A DNA stretch of 64,000 bases from Stutzerimonas stutzeri (GTDB lineage Bacteria > Pseudomonadota > Gammaproteobacteria > Pseudomonadales > Pseudomonadaceae). This document shows, piece after piece, positions 54,162 to 63,339 of this stretch. How positions within the stretch are numbered: the first letter of the stretch is position 1; each line of letters opens with the position of its first letter. Under the pieces are notes generated by a model. It made no database searches. It worked only from the letters and a program-made list of their open reading frames with translations, and was not told the DNA's origin. The position numbers and the translations under genes are program-made. The DNA is taken from contig NC_015740.1 of NCBI RefSeq assembly GCF_000219605.1, forward strand, positions 2,480,001 to 2,544,000, written 5' to 3'.

Positions 54162-54503
54162 CAGGTAACGCACTCCAGTGAGGTGCCGGCACCTCGCGAA
54201 AAACTGTCCGACAAGCCCGGTTCAGCAAGACAGTGCGGGCGAACGGCCGGCTAGTCTAACGCCGCGCCGGGGCTTTGGCTTGCACCAGCGGCACCCGGCG
54301 CCGCGAAACCTTCTGCTTCGACCGCCGATCCCGCTTGCCGTGCGATGCATCCTTGATCCAGGCAGTTTCCCGCCAGGCGCCGTTTGCTATGATGCCGCGC
54401 TGCTGGCCTGTGGGCGTCGACGCCCTGGCTGGCACACGCCAGCCCCACCCGGCGTGGACGCAATACTTTTTTACGCCGCAACCCACGCGAACGAGGAACG
54501 ACC
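54162..54503. other. 342-bp gap between the PHP gene and yciI
   Basis: Divergent upstream region. An extended -10-like TGCTATGAT (54386-54393) could serve yciI. The palindrome GGGCGTCGACGCCC lies near 54410. The yciB gene often found here in pseudomonads is not present. Nothing else is recognised. Confidence 0.4.
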
Positions 54504-54803
54504 ATGCTGTACGCCGTTATCGCCACCGACGCACCGAATTCCCTGCAGGACCGCCTCGCCACCCGCCCGGCCCACCTGGCGCGCCTGGAGCAGCTCAAGA
54601 ACGAAGGTCGCCTGGTGCTCGCCGGCCCGCATCCTGCCATCGACAGCAACGACCCGGGCGAAGCCGGTTTCAGCGGTAGCCTGGTGGTCGCCGAGTTCGA
54701 TTCGCTGGAAGCTGCGCAACAGTGGGCCGATGCCGATCCGTACAAGGCCGCCGGCGTTTACGTGAATGTGGTGGTCAAGCCCTTCAAGAAAGTGCTGCCC
54801 TGA
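54504..54803 (+). CDS. yciI: YciI family protein
   Basis: 99 residues of the YciI-like ferredoxin-fold family: [38 protein letters not shown] and the ending DPYKAAGVY, with the conserved histidine and aspartate of the active-site-like cleft. Function is not established. SD GAGGAAC. Followed after 73 bp by the exported coiled-coil gene. Confidence 0.88.
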   Translation: MLYAVIATDAPNSLQDRLATRPAHLARLEQLKNEGRLVLAGPHPAIDSNDPGEAGFSGSLVVAEFDSLEAAQQWADADPYKAAGVYVNVVVKPFKKVLP

Positions 54804-54876
54804 GCCGACACAGCGGGGATAGCGAATCCGCCCGGCTGCTGGTCTTCCACGGCCTCGTAAGGAAATAGGAGTTCCG

Positions 54877-55254
54877 ATGCGTCAACGACCGCTTTCCCTG
54901 CTGCTTGCCCTGACCCTGCTGGCCCCTGCGCTGCAGGCTGAAGAAACATCAAGCGTTCCGACCCTGCCGGTTGACGAAGCCAGCGAAGCCGCACCGATCG
55001 AAGCGCAGCAGACCGCCACCGAGCCCCACGCGGCACGCCTGGCCAGCGATACCAGCGAAGCCCTGCTGCTGCGTCTGCGCGAGGAAAACCGCCGGCTGCG
55101 CATGCAGTTGCAAGCCGAGCAGTCGAAGGTCCTGCCGGCGCTGCTGAACGAGCAGCAGCAATGGTTCGCGGTGGGTGGAGCCGTTGGCGTCACCAGCTTC
55201 TTACTGGGCCTGCTGGTGACGCGCGGCCGGCGTCGGCGCCAGTGGCTCAATTGA
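54877..55254 (+). CDS. Exported coiled-coil protein with C-terminal anchor (YgiM-tail-like)
   Basis: 125 residues: signal peptide MRQRPLSLLLALTLLAPALQA, a low-complexity acidic stretch, a short coiled coil (LLLRLREENRRLRMQLQAEQ), then QQQWFAVGGAVGVTSFLLGL and a basic RGRRRRQW end. The tail looks like the C-terminal membrane anchor of YgiM/TIGR04211 proteins, but the SH3 domain of that family is missing. It ends 13 bp before the response-regulator gene and may be co-transcribed with it. Role unknown. Confidence 0.7.
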   Translation: MRQRPLSLLLALTLLAPALQAEETSSVPTLPVDEASEAAPIEAQQTATEPHAARLASDTSEALLLRLREENRRLRMQLQAEQSKVLPALLNEQQQWFAVGGAVGVTSFLLGLLVTRGRRRRQWLN

Positions 55255-55267
55255 GTAACAGGCAAAC

Positions 55268-55945
55268 ATGAGCGAATTGCTGCTTATCGATGATGATCAG
55301 GAGCTGTGCGAGCTGCTGATCAGCTGGCTCGCACAGGAAGGCTTCGTCGCCCATGCCTGCCATGACGGGCAGAGCGCGAAGCAGGCGTTGGCGCAGTATC
55401 AGCCCGCCGCGGTAGTACTGGATGTGATGCTTCCGGACGGCAGCGGTCTTGAACTGCTCAAGCAGCTGCGCAGCGAACATCCGGACCTGCCGGTGTTGAT
55501 GCTGTCCGGCCGTGGCGAACCGCTGGACCGCATTCTCGGCCTCGAACTCGGTGCCGACGACTATCTGGCCAAGCCCTGCGACCCGCGCGAACTGACCGCG
55601 CGTCTGCGAGCTGTGCTGCGCCGCAGCCAACCGGCAGCCGCGCCCAGCCAGCTCGAACTCGGCGACCTCAGCTACAGCCCCGCCCGCGGCGTTGCCAGTG
55701 TCGGCGGGCATGACGTCAGCCTGACGCTGTCCGAAGGCCGCATCCTCGAGGCCCTGCTGGCCCAGGTCGGCGAGCCGATCGACAAGCAGGCCCTGGCCCA
55801 GCACGCCCTGGGTCGCAAGCTCACGCTCTACGACCGCAGCCTGGACATGCATGTCAGCAACCTGCGCCGCAAACTGGGCCCGCACGCCGACGGCAGCCCG
55901 CGGATCGTCGCCCTGCGCAGCCGTGGCTATCTCTATTCGGCCTGA
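55268..55945 (+). CDS. CpxR-like OmpR-family response regulator
   Basis: 225 residues: receiver with LLLIDDDQELCELLISWL, phospho-Asp in AVVLDVMLPDGSGLE, lysine in YLAKPCDPRELTAR, then a winged-helix domain ending RIVALRSRGYLYSA. Close in layout to CpxR/RstA. A CpxR-box-like repeat lies 20 bp beyond its stop, before spy, and the presumed kinase follows after spy, so the three genes form an envelope-stress module. Confidence 0.88.
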   Translation: MSELLLIDDDQELCELLISWLAQEGFVAHACHDGQSAKQALAQYQPAAVVLDVMLPDGSGLELLKQLRSEHPDLPVLMLSGRGEPLDRILGLELGADDYLAKPCDPRELTARLRAVLRRSQPAAAPSQLELGDLSYSPARGVASVGGHDVSLTLSEGRILEALLAQVGEPIDKQALAQHALGRKLTLYDRSLDMHVSNLRRKLGPHADGSPRIVALRSRGYLYSA

Positions 55946-55964
55946 TCGCGCCCGGCTGATCGTC

Positions 55965-55980
55965 TTTACCGAGGCTTTAC
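55965..55980. promoter_or_regulatory. CpxR-box-like direct repeat before spy
   Basis: TTTAC-CGAGGC-TTTAC, i.e. GTAAA-N6-GTAAA on the other strand, the spacing class of CpxR sites (GTAAA-N4-8-GTAAA). It lies 124 bp upstream of the Spy-like gene and just after the cognate regulator gene. Confidence 0.6.
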
Positions 55981-56103
55981 CCAGGGCTGACCGCCCTTGA
56001 CCTTGCGCTGCTTAGACTGAACTCATCCGGTCACCGACCAGCCGCCAGCTTCTTCGATGCCGCGGCGGCACGACCGGTTTCCCTACATAGGAGAAGTTTC
56101 ATC

Positions 56104-56517
56104 ATGCGCAAATCACTTGTAGCCCTACTGTTCGCCGCCGCCCTGCCGACCCTCGCCTTTGCCATGCCCGGTGGCATGCACGACGGCCCCCATGGCGGCA
56201 AAAGAGCCCCCCACATGTTCCAGGACCTGGACCTGACAAAGGAACAGCAGCGCGAAATGCGCAAGCTCATGGGCGAGCAGATGAAGCAGCGCCAGGCGAT
56301 CACCCAGCGCTACCTCGACAAGTTGCCCGAAGCCCAGCGCCAGGCCATGCAGAAGGATCTGGACGCCAGTCGGGAAAAGACTCACCAGAGCATGCGCGCC
56401 CTGCTCAAGCCGGAACAGCAGAAAGCCTTCGATGAAGGCCTGAAGAAAATGGAAGAAAAGCGCGCCGAACGCGCCGAATTCCTCAAGTGGAAGGCCGAGC
56501 GGGATCAGAAGAACTGA
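56104..56517 (+). CDS. Spy/CpxP-like periplasmic chaperone
   Basis: 137 residues: signal peptide MRKSLVALLFAAALPTLAFA, a His/Met/Gly-rich start (MPGGMHDGPHGGK) that could bind metal, then two LTxxQ-like segments (DLTKEQQREMRKLMGEQ and LLKPEQQKAF) typical of the Spy/CpxP fold, mainly helical and highly charged. It would protect periplasmic proteins or restrain the Cpx kinase. SD GGAG at normal distance. Flanked by regulator and kinase. Confidence 0.87.
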   Translation: MRKSLVALLFAAALPTLAFAMPGGMHDGPHGGKRAPHMFQDLDLTKEQQREMRKLMGEQMKQRQAITQRYLDKLPEAQRQAMQKDLDASREKTHQSMRALLKPEQQKAFDEGLKKMEEKRAERAEFLKWKAERDQKN

Positions 56518-56540
56518 TCCGGCGGTCCATCTGATACCCC

Positions 56541-56592
56541 GCCCGGCAGCGTCCGCCCGTCATGTGATGGGCGAAGCGTGCCGGGCTTTTTG
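56541..56592 (+). terminator. Terminator between spy and the kinase gene
   Basis: GCCCGGCA (56541-56548) pairs with TGCCGGGC, an inner GCCC/GGGC pair strengthens it, and TTTTT follows. The kinase SD begins only about 7 bases later, so part of the transcripts must read through; this would give more Spy than kinase. Confidence 0.75.
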
Positions 56593-56607
56593 CCGTGGAG
56601 AGACCCG

Positions 56608-57966
56608 GTGCGATCACTGTTCTGGCGCATACTCGCAACCTTCTGGCTGGCCATTGCCCTGGTCGCCGGCCTGGCGATGCTGCTCGGCCATGCACTGAAC
56701 CAGGATGCCTGGATTCTCGGTCGGCATCCCGCCTTGCAGGGCCTGGCCGAGACCTGGACCGAAGTCTACGAGCGCCAGGGCCCGCTGGCCGCTCAGCGGC
56801 TGCTCGAACAGCACCGCCATCGTGCACGGGTCGATGTACAGGTACTGGCGGAAAACGGCCAGCCGATCATCCGCGGCACCTTCCCCGCCCGCGCAGCCGC
56901 CTTCGAGGCGCGCCATCAGGATCGCGAGCGCCCATTGCCCTGGCGGCGCCTGACCGCCGACTACACCAGCCCGACCACCGGCGAAACGTACCTGTTCATC
57001 TACCGTATTCCGCATCCCGAACTGCAGGCCTGGCACCGCGGCAGCCTCGCCTGGCCGCTGAGTGCGCTGGGCATCGCTCTGGTGGTGCTGACCGGCTTCA
57101 GCCTGCTGCTAACGCTCTCCATCACCCGACCGCTGGACCGCCTGCGCCGTGCCGTGCACGACCTCGGCCAAACGACTTATCAGCAGCAGTCGCTGGCGCG
57201 CCTGGCGACCCGCCGCGACGAGCTCGGCGTGCTGGCCAGCGATTTCAATCGCATGGGTGCGCGCTTGCAGGCACTGATCGGCAGCCAGCGACAGTTGCTG
57301 CGCGACGTGTCCCACGAATTGCGCTCGCCGCTGGCGCGACTGCGCATTGCCCTGGGCCTGGCCGAGCGCGCCACGCCCAGCGAACGCGAGGTGATCTGGC
57401 CACGGCTGGCCAAGGAATGCGACCGACTGGAGGCGTTGATCAGCGAGATTCTGGAACTCTCGCGGCTGGATGCCGAGCCCGGCGCGGCAATCGACGTCGA
57501 TCTGCCCGATATGTTCGAACAGCTGAAGGACAACGCCCGTATCGTCGCCCCCACGCAACGTATCGACAGTCGCGTCGAACCCGGCATCCGCTACACGGGC
57601 TGGCCGGATATGCTCGAGCGTGCGCTGGACAATCTGCTGCGCAATGCCCTGCGCTTCAATCCAGAAGGGGTGCCGGTGGAGCTGCGCGCCCAGCGCGACG
57701 GCCAGGACCTGGTGATCAGCGTTCGCGACCATGGCCCCGGCGTGGCCGACGAGCACTTGCCCCAGCTCAGCGAGCCTTTCTTCCGAGCCCCGGGCCAGAC
57801 CGCGGCCGGGCATGGCCTGGGGCTGGCCATCGCCCGACGCGCCGCCGAGCGCCACGGCGGCCAGCTGCAACTGGCCAATCACCCCGACGGCGGCTTCGTC
57901 GCCCGCCTGCGTCTGCCGCTGGCCGGCCCGGCGAGCAGAACCTCAGACGATCCGGCGTCTCACTGA
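56608..57966 (+). CDS. CpxA-like sensor histidine kinase
   Basis: 452 residues from the GTG at 56608, behind GGAGA; a GTG ten codons upstream lies within the terminator. One helix near 5-27, periplasmic sensor to about 150, second helix near 150-172, HAMP, phosphoacceptor DVSHELRSPLARLRIAL near 235, N-box DNLLRNALRFNPEG, and G-box GHGLGLAIARRAAERHGG. Partner of the regulator at 55268. The 3' end overlaps the nitroreductase gene by 7 bp on opposite strands. Confidence 0.88.
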   Translation: MRSLFWRILATFWLAIALVAGLAMLLGHALNQDAWILGRHPALQGLAETWTEVYERQGPLAAQRLLEQHRHRARVDVQVLAENGQPIIRGTFPARAAAFEARHQDRERPLPWRRLTADYTSPTTGETYLFIYRIPHPELQAWHRGSLAWPLSALGIALVVLTGFSLLLTLSITRPLDRLRRAVHDLGQTTYQQQSLARLATRRDELGVLASDFNRMGARLQALIGSQRQLLRDVSHELRSPLARLRIALGLAERATPSEREVIWPRLAKECDRLEALISEILELSRLDAEPGAAIDVDLPDMFEQLKDNARIVAPTQRIDSRVEPGIRYTGWPDMLERALDNLLRNALRFNPEGVPVELRAQRDGQDLVISVRDHGPGVADEHLPQLSEPFFRAPGQTAAGHGLGLAIARRAAERHGGQLQLANHPDGGFVARLRLPLAGPASRTSDDPASH

Positions 57967-58523
57967 GCGTTCCAACGCTGGACGAAGTCCTTGGGCTCCA
58001 GAACCGGCGCGCTGCGTACGCGGCCTTCCGGCGTACCCATATAGAGAAAGCCCAGCAGGCGCTCCTGCTCGGTCAACCCGAGGCCCTCGAGCACCCGCGG
58101 ATCGTAGGAAAACTCCCCGGTGCGCCACACCGCTCCGATGCCCTGGGCATGCGCGGCGAGCAGCAGACCATGCGCCGCGCAGCCGGCAGCGAGTACCTGC
58201 TCGCCTTCAGGCACCTTTGGATGCGGCTTCACGCTGGCGATCACCAGCACCAGCATCGGTGCTCGCAACGGCATGTTGCGCGCTTTCTGCAGCGCCTCCT
58301 CGGCAGCATCGGCATTGCGCACACGCAGGGCCGCGGCGAGCAGCTCGCCAAGCTTGTGGCGGGCATTGCCTTCGATGATGAGGAAGCGCCACGGGTGTAG
58401 CTGACCATGATCCGGAGCGCGCAGCCCGGCGCGGAACATCAGGTCGAGTTGATCGGCAGTGGGGGCCGGCTCGCACAGGCGAGTGACCGAAACGCGATTG
58501 AGCAGCAGATCCAGAGCGTCCAT
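57960..58523 (-). CDS. Nitroreductase-family protein, YdjA type
   Basis: 187 residues, FMN-dependent nitroreductase fold: MDALDLLLNRVSVTRLCEP, then RAGLRAPDHGQLHPWRFLII near residue 34, and GAVWRTGEFSYDPRV. The YdjA branch is short and lacks the long insertions of NfsB. It reduces nitro or quinone compounds or acts in cofactor chemistry; the physiological substrate is unknown. Convergent with the CpxA-like gene. Confidence 0.88.
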   Translation of the reverse strand: MDALDLLLNRVSVTRLCEPAPTADQLDLMFRAGLRAPDHGQLHPWRFLIIEGNARHKLGELLAAALRVRNADAAEEALQKARNMPLRAPMLVLVIASVKPHPKVPEGEQVLAAGCAAHGLLLAAHAQGIGAVWRTGEFSYDPRVLEGLGLTEQERLLGFLYMGTPEGRVRSAPVLEPKDFVQRWNAQ

Positions 58524-58614
58524 CCATTACCTCCTAAGGCGGTCGGACATTCTAGAGGCTGTTGCCGCCTTATCGCGAGTGATGGCTGGCCGACAGCTCA
58601 GCCGATGCCCCGGC

Positions 58615-58986
58615 TCAGGCAACCCGATCCGGCGACAGATGGGGCTGCAGCGGCGGCACCAGCGGCGGCAGGCCATGGGCGGCACGGGCGGCATCGCAGT
58701 GCGGGTTGTGCTCGCCATTCTCCCAGGAGGCCTCGAACTCGCGACAGGTGCTCGAACGCTGCTCGTACATGCTGCAACGCACGCCGCAGCCCACGTCTCC
58801 CAGCAGACCGACGCAGCGTGCCGGCTTGCTGTCGGTGCCGAGCATGGCGACATGGAACGGCGACACCTGAACGGTCAGATGGTCCGGCACTGCACCACCC
58901 GCCGATACGCATTCGCCAAAATAGAAGGACACACGAAAGTACGCGCAGCAGGCGCCGCACGTGAGGCAGGGATTGTCGATGGACAT
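58615..58986 (-). CDS. YkgJ-family cysteine-cluster protein
   Basis: 123 residues with the zinc/iron-chelating cluster CLTCGACCAYFRVSF near the N-terminus, CVGLLGDVGCGVRCSMYEQR and STCREFEASW in the middle, and HCDAARAAHGL, together nine or more cysteines. YkgJ-like proteins bind metal; function unresolved. Cytoplasmic. Single gene, divergent from trkH with 189 bp between. Confidence 0.85.
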   Translation of the reverse strand: MSIDNPCLTCGACCAYFRVSFYFGECVSAGGAVPDHLTVQVSPFHVAMLGTDSKPARCVGLLGDVGCGVRCSMYEQRSSTCREFEASWENGEHNPHCDAARAAHGLPPLVPPLQPHLSPDRVA

Positions 58987-59175
58987 GGCAGGTGAACACC
59001 CAGAGACCGGAATGGGCCGGCGCCCGGGCGGCTATTCTATTCATGCCGATAGGCTTGGGAAGGGGCCGGGGCCACGCCGCGAAAACATTTTTCAATGATC
59101 CGCCGAGCGGTTTACTGCCACCGCGACGCGAGTAGAATGTCGGCCCCTCTTTCACCCGTGCCGAGCACCTTCTAC

Positions 59176-60627
59176 ATGGCCCTGCCGACCCTGCGCATCA
59201 TCGGTTTCATCCTCGGCATTTTCCTCATTACCCTTGCCGTCAGCATGATCATCCCGATGCTGACACTGTTGGCCTACGAGCGCACCGACGACCTGCAGGC
59301 CTTCATCTGGGGCAGCCTGATCACCTTCTCCTGCGGCTTCGCCCTGGTCGCCCCGGGCAAGCCGGCCAATACCCATCTGCGCCCGCGCGACATGTACTTC
59401 CTGACGACCATCAGCTGGGTGGTGGTCTGCTGCTTCGCCGCGCTGCCGCTGATGCTGATCCAGCACATCAGCTATTCGGATGCCTTCTTCGAGACCATGT
59501 CGGGCATCACCACCACCGGCGCGACGGTACTCTCGGGCCTGGACAGCGCCTCCCCCGGCCTGCTGATGTGGCGGTCACTGCTGCACTGGCTGGGCGGCAT
59601 CGGCTTCATCGGCATGGCCATCGCGATCCTGCCGCTGCTGCGCGTCGGCGGCATGCGGCTGTTCCAGACCGAATCCTCGGACTGGTCGGAAAAGGTCATG
59701 CCGCGCTCGCACGTGGCCGGGCAGTATCTGCTGGTGATCTACGTGACCTTCACCATCGCGGCCTTCATCGCCTTCCTGCTGACCGGCATGGGCGCCTTCG
59801 ACGCCATCAACCATGCCATGTCCACCGTCGCCACCGGCGGCTTCTCCACCTCGGACGCCTCGATGGGCAAGTTCGGCCCCTCCGCCCACTGGGTCGCGGT
59901 GTTCTTCATGATCGTCGGCAGCCTGCCGTTCACGCTGTACGTGATGACCCTGCGCGGCCACCGCACTGCGCTGTTCAGGGATCAGCAGGTGCGTGGCTTC
60001 GTGCTCATGCTGGCCATCACCAGCGTGCTGTTCAGCGGCTGGTACTGGCTGAACAACGATGTACCGGCGCTGGATGCACTGCGCATCGTCACTTTCAGCG
60101 TGGTATCGGTGGTCACCACAACCGGCTTCGCGGTGGACGACTACACCCAGTGGGGCGGCTTCGCGGTCATGGCGTTCTTCTACCTGACCTTTATCGGCGG
60201 CTGCTCGGGCTCGACCTCAGGCGGCCTGAAGATGTTCCGCTTCCAGGTGGCCTATTCGCTGCTGCGCGCCAACTTCAAGCAGCTGATCCATCCCCGCGCG
60301 GTGATCCGGCAGCAGTACAACGGCCACAACCTCGACGAGGAAATCGTCCGTTCGATCCTCACCTTCTCGTTCTTCATCACGATGACCATCGGTGTGCTGG
60401 CGCTGTGTCTGGCACTGCTGGGCCTGGACCCGATCACCGCACTGACCGGCGCGGCGACCGCCGTGTGCAACGTCGGCCCCGGGCTGGGCGAGATCATCGG
60501 GCCGGCCGGCAACTTCTCCACATTGCCGGACACCGCCAAGTGGCTGCTGTCGATCGGCATGCTGCTCGGCCGCCTGGAAATCATCACCGTGCTGGTGCTA
60601 CTGACCCCGGCCTTCTGGCGTCACTGA
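59176..60627 (+). CDS. trkH: TrkH-family potassium uptake protein
   Basis: 483 residues from the ATG at 59176 (the frame is open 27 codons further up). Four M1-P-M2 repeats are expected; selectivity-loop sequences are visible as SGITTTGATVL near 110, STVATGGFST near 218, VVTTTGFAVDD near 315 and AVCNVGPGLGE near 432. It forms the membrane channel of the Trk system with TrkA, encoded elsewhere. A -10-like TAGAAT at about 59134 is a candidate promoter. It ends directly against the DUF808 gene. Confidence 0.93.
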   Translation: MALPTLRIIGFILGIFLITLAVSMIIPMLTLLAYERTDDLQAFIWGSLITFSCGFALVAPGKPANTHLRPRDMYFLTTISWVVVCCFAALPLMLIQHISYSDAFFETMSGITTTGATVLSGLDSASPGLLMWRSLLHWLGGIGFIGMAIAILPLLRVGGMRLFQTESSDWSEKVMPRSHVAGQYLLVIYVTFTIAAFIAFLLTGMGAFDAINHAMSTVATGGFSTSDASMGKFGPSAHWVAVFFMIVGSLPFTLYVMTLRGHRTALFRDQQVRGFVLMLAITSVLFSGWYWLNNDVPALDALRIVTFSVVSVVTTTGFAVDDYTQWGGFAVMAFFYLTFIGGCSGSTSGGLKMFRFQVAYSLLRANFKQLIHPRAVIRQQYNGHNLDEEIVRSILTFSFFITMTIGVLALCLALLGLDPITALTGAATAVCNVGPGLGEIIGPAGNFSTLPDTAKWLLSIGMLLGRLEIITVLVLLTPAFWRH

Positions 60628-61560
60628 TCAGGCCGCGGCGCCGGAGCCGCGCTTGAACAAGCGGCCACCCAGCGTCACCAGCCCCAGCACGACAGCGCCG
60701 ACGAGGATGCCGAATGCGGCATCCAGCAGGGTCGGCAGCAACCCGCCCAGTACCGCACCGACGTAAGGCAGCCCAAGTGCTTCGTGGGCGCTGGTCTCGA
60801 TGAAATGATGCAGTGCGCGGATGCCATGAGTAAGGATGCCGCCGCCCACCATGAACATCGCCGCGGTACCGATGACCGATAGCGATTTCATCAGCCAGGG
60901 CGCTACCCGCAGGATGCCCCGCCCCGTTGAACTGGCCAGGCCACTGGCCCGCTTGCTCAAGGCGAGCCCCAGGTCATCGAGCTTCACGATCGCTGCCACC
61001 AGGCCATAGACGCCCACCGTCATCAGAATCGCGATGCCGACCAGAACCGCCACCTGCTGGTTGAACGAAGCCGCCGCTACCGTACCCAGGGTGATCGCGA
61101 TGATCTCTGCGGAAAGGATGAAGTCGGTGCGCACCGCGCCGGCGATCTTGCGTTTCTCGAAAGCCACCATGTCCACCGCTGGGTCGGCCAGCGCTCTCGC
61201 CGTCTCGGCATGTTCGCCGTCTTCCTTGTGCAGGAAGCGATGCGCCAGCTTCTCGAATCCCTCGTAGCAGAGAAACGCCCCGCCGAGCATCAGCAGCGGC
61301 GTGATTGCCCAAGGGGCGAAGGCGCTGATCAACAATGCCGCCGGCACCAGGATCGCCTTGTTGCGCAGCGACCCTTTGGCCACAGCCCATACCACTGGCA
61401 GCTCGCGGTCAGCCTTCACGCCGGTTACCTGTTGGGCGTTGAGGGCGAGGTCGTCGCCCAGCACCCCCGCGGTTTTCTTTGCCGCGACCTTTGTCATGAC
61501 CGACACATCGTCGAGCACGGTCGCAATATCATCGATCAGCGCAAGCAGGCTGCTGGCCAA
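60628..61560 (-). CDS. DUF808 (YedI-like) inner-membrane protein
   Basis: 310 residues, DUF808 family: [20 protein letters not shown] and [19 protein letters not shown] at the N-terminus, then helices [19 protein letters not shown] near 95, and three to four more membrane segments. Function unknown. Stop codon adjacent to that of trkH (no spacer), so the two convergent transcripts must overlap. Confidence 0.87.
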   Translation of the reverse strand: MASSLLALIDDIATVLDDVSVMTKVAAKKTAGVLGDDLALNAQQVTGVKADRELPVVWAVAKGSLRNKAILVPAALLISAFAPWAITPLLMLGGAFLCYEGFEKLAHRFLHKEDGEHAETARALADPAVDMVAFEKRKIAGAVRTDFILSAEIIAITLGTVAAASFNQQVAVLVGIAILMTVGVYGLVAAIVKLDDLGLALSKRASGLASSTGRGILRVAPWLMKSLSVIGTAAMFMVGGGILTHGIRALHHFIETSAHEALGLPYVGAVLGGLLPTLLDAAFGILVGAVVLGLVTLGGRLFKRGSGAAA

Positions 61561-61626
61561 TTTCGTTCTCCATCGTGTTGATGTGCAGAGCGCCTTAGCT
61601 AAGGCTTCCGCTACGGATACAGGTTC

Positions 61627-62640
61627 CTAGCGCCGCGCGCGAGCGGCCAGGCGGTATTCTCCAGGCGTCACGCCGAACCAGCGCTTGAAGGCCCGATAGA
61701 AATTGCTCGGATCGGCGAAGCCGAGCAAGTAGGCAATTTCCAGCGGCGCCAGGTCAGGTTGCGCAAGATACTGCTCTGCCAGGTCGCGTCGCGTGTCGTC
61801 CAGCAACTGCTGGAAGCTGCCGCCCTCCTCCTGCAGACGCCGCTGCAGCGTTCTTTCCGACAGGCACAGGGCCTGGGCGACCGCCTCGCGCCGGGGTTCG
61901 CCTTGCGGCAACAGACGGCACAGGATCTGTCGCGCACGGTGCATCACCCGGCTGTCGGCGAAGCGCGACAGGTATTCCCCGGCGAAGCGGTCATGCAGTT
62001 GCGCCAGCGCCTCGTTGGCGGTCGGCAGCGGCATGTTCACATCGGCCTCGCGGAACAGCAGGGCATAGCGCGGCGCGCCGAAGCGCAGCGGCGCCTGGAA
62101 CAGCTGACGATAGGGTTCGAGATCGGCCGGCTGCGGCCCCTGAAAGCAGACCTCCAGCGGCCGCAGCGCGTCTCCGGTCAACCAGCGGCAGAAGGTCAGG
62201 CAACCGGCAAGCGAGCCTTCCGCGCTCTGCGGAGCAGGTGGCAGACGGTCGCCCTGAATGGTGAGACTCAACCGATAGCCCTGGGCGCATGGCTGAAAGT
62301 CGAGATCGGCACCCTCGGCGATGATTCGCTGATAGCGCACCAGACGGGCGAAGCCCTCTTTCAGATTCCGGCTGGACATCAGCGCGTAGCCCACCACATT
62401 CAGCGCCGCAGGTCGTACCTGCCGCGCCATGTTCAGGCCGACAGCCGGGTCGCCGGAAACCGCCACGGCGCGATGCCAGAGCCGGGTCATGTCGTCCTGC
62501 GCGAAACGCGCGTCGGGGTCCTGCAGTGCCGCATAGTCCAACCCGAGCTCGGCGAACAGCGCACGGCAATCGAGCCCGGCCGACTCCAGCGCCTGGACGA
62601 TTCCCTGTGCCCAGCTCGAGGATGTGGTGCGTTCAGTCAT
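61627..62640 (-). CDS. AraC-family regulator with arabinose-binding-like N-domain (OruR/ArgR type)
   Basis: 337 residues. The N-terminal PF12625-type domain (FAQDDMTRLWHRAVAVSGDP, NVVGYALMSSRNLKEGFARL) is followed by the C-terminal double HTH (LSERTLQRRLQEEGGSFQQL, EIAYLLGFADPSNFYRAFKR). This class includes regulators of amino-acid and choline catabolism; the ligand and targets are unknown. The gene has no clear SD; the ATG is preceded by AAGAACAACAAC. Confidence 0.9.
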   Translation of the reverse strand: MTERTTSSSWAQGIVQALESAGLDCRALFAELGLDYAALQDPDARFAQDDMTRLWHRAVAVSGDPAVGLNMARQVRPAALNVVGYALMSSRNLKEGFARLVRYQRIIAEGADLDFQPCAQGYRLSLTIQGDRLPPAPQSAEGSLAGCLTFCRWLTGDALRPLEVCFQGPQPADLEPYRQLFQAPLRFGAPRYALLFREADVNMPLPTANEALAQLHDRFAGEYLSRFADSRVMHRARQILCRLLPQGEPRREAVAQALCLSERTLQRRLQEEGGSFQQLLDDTRRDLAEQYLAQPDLAPLEIAYLLGFADPSNFYRAFKRWFGVTPGEYRLAARARR

Positions 62641-62652
62641 GTTGTTGTTCTT
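62641..62652 (-). promoter_or_regulatory. A-rich motif in place of an SD before the AraC gene
   Basis: Minus strand AAGAACAACAAC is directly followed by the ATG. It satisfies AANAANAANAA and there is no GGAG-like sequence in the preceding 20 bases. A candidate Hfq/Crc site or translation enhancer. Confidence 0.45.
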
Positions 62653-62760
62653 CGAATGGTCGGGCGGCTGCGCACAAGGCTACTAAACTGGCCGTGATTG
62701 TCACTGACTCGCAAGCTTCGCGCTCACTAAGCTGTCCGCGACAATAACAGGAGGTACGCC

Positions 62761-63078
62761 ATGAGTACGCAAACCGCCGAACGCTTCACCCGCTTTGCCG
62801 ATTTCTATCCGTTCTACCTGGCCGAGCACAGCAACCCGACCTGTCGCCGTCTGCATTTCGTTGGCAGCCTGCTGGTCCTGGCGATTCTCGGCTACGCCCT
62901 GATCAGCCAGCAGTGGCTGTGGCTGCTGGCGATGCCTGTGGCCGGTTACGGTTTCGCCTGGGTCGGCCATTTCGTCTTCGAGAAAAATCGTCCCGCGACC
63001 TTTCAGTATCCGCTGTACAGCCTTCTCGGCGACTGGGTCATGTTCAAGGACATGCTGACCGGCCGCGTCCGCTTCTGA
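62761..63078 (+). CDS. Mpo1-like (DUF962) membrane protein
   Basis: 105 residues of the DUF962/Mpo1-like family: FADFYPFYLAEHSNPTCRRL, then H-F-V-G-S with a histidine in the helix start, WVGHFVFEKNRPATF, and PLYSLLGDWVMFKDML. The conserved histidines match those of the yeast 2-hydroxy-fatty-acid dioxygenase family, so a lipid-modifying role is possible. Two to three membrane helices. SD CAGGAGGT. Divergent from the AraC gene. Confidence 0.85.
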   Translation: MSTQTAERFTRFADFYPFYLAEHSNPTCRRLHFVGSLLVLAILGYALISQQWLWLLAMPVAGYGFAWVGHFVFEKNRPATFQYPLYSLLGDWVMFKDMLTGRVRF

Positions 63079-63132
63079 GTGCGACGCCAGCAGCATATCC
63101 GACCAGCGTATGCGCACTTTCGACGCTCTGGT

Positions 63133-63161
63133 TTGGCGATGCGGCGCGGCTTGGTTATGAT
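63133..63161 (+). promoter_or_regulatory. Candidate sigma-70 promoter of the cyclase gene
   Basis: TTGGCG (63133-63138), 17-base spacer, TATGAT (63156-63161). The resulting leader would be about 170 bases before the ATG at 63340; no terminator is seen in it. Confidence 0.5.
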
Positions 63162-63339
63162 CTGTCGGCTGTCGCCCGGACCGGTCATCGCCGAGCTGGC
63201 TCCGCGACGGCGAGACTGAAACCCGCGCGATTCGGTCGGAGCCACCATCATCGATGCCTGGCGCCGATCCCGCCCGGTGGCAGTCTGCAAGGCGCATAGA
63301 AAAAGGCGTCGATAAATCTACCAGGGATCGTACGCATAA

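Noticed and set aside
63295..63315. AAAAAGGCGTCG near cyaB, similar to the nas leader block
   Set aside because: No pairing arm, hexaloop hairpin or T tract follows, and the gene downstream is not nitrate related.
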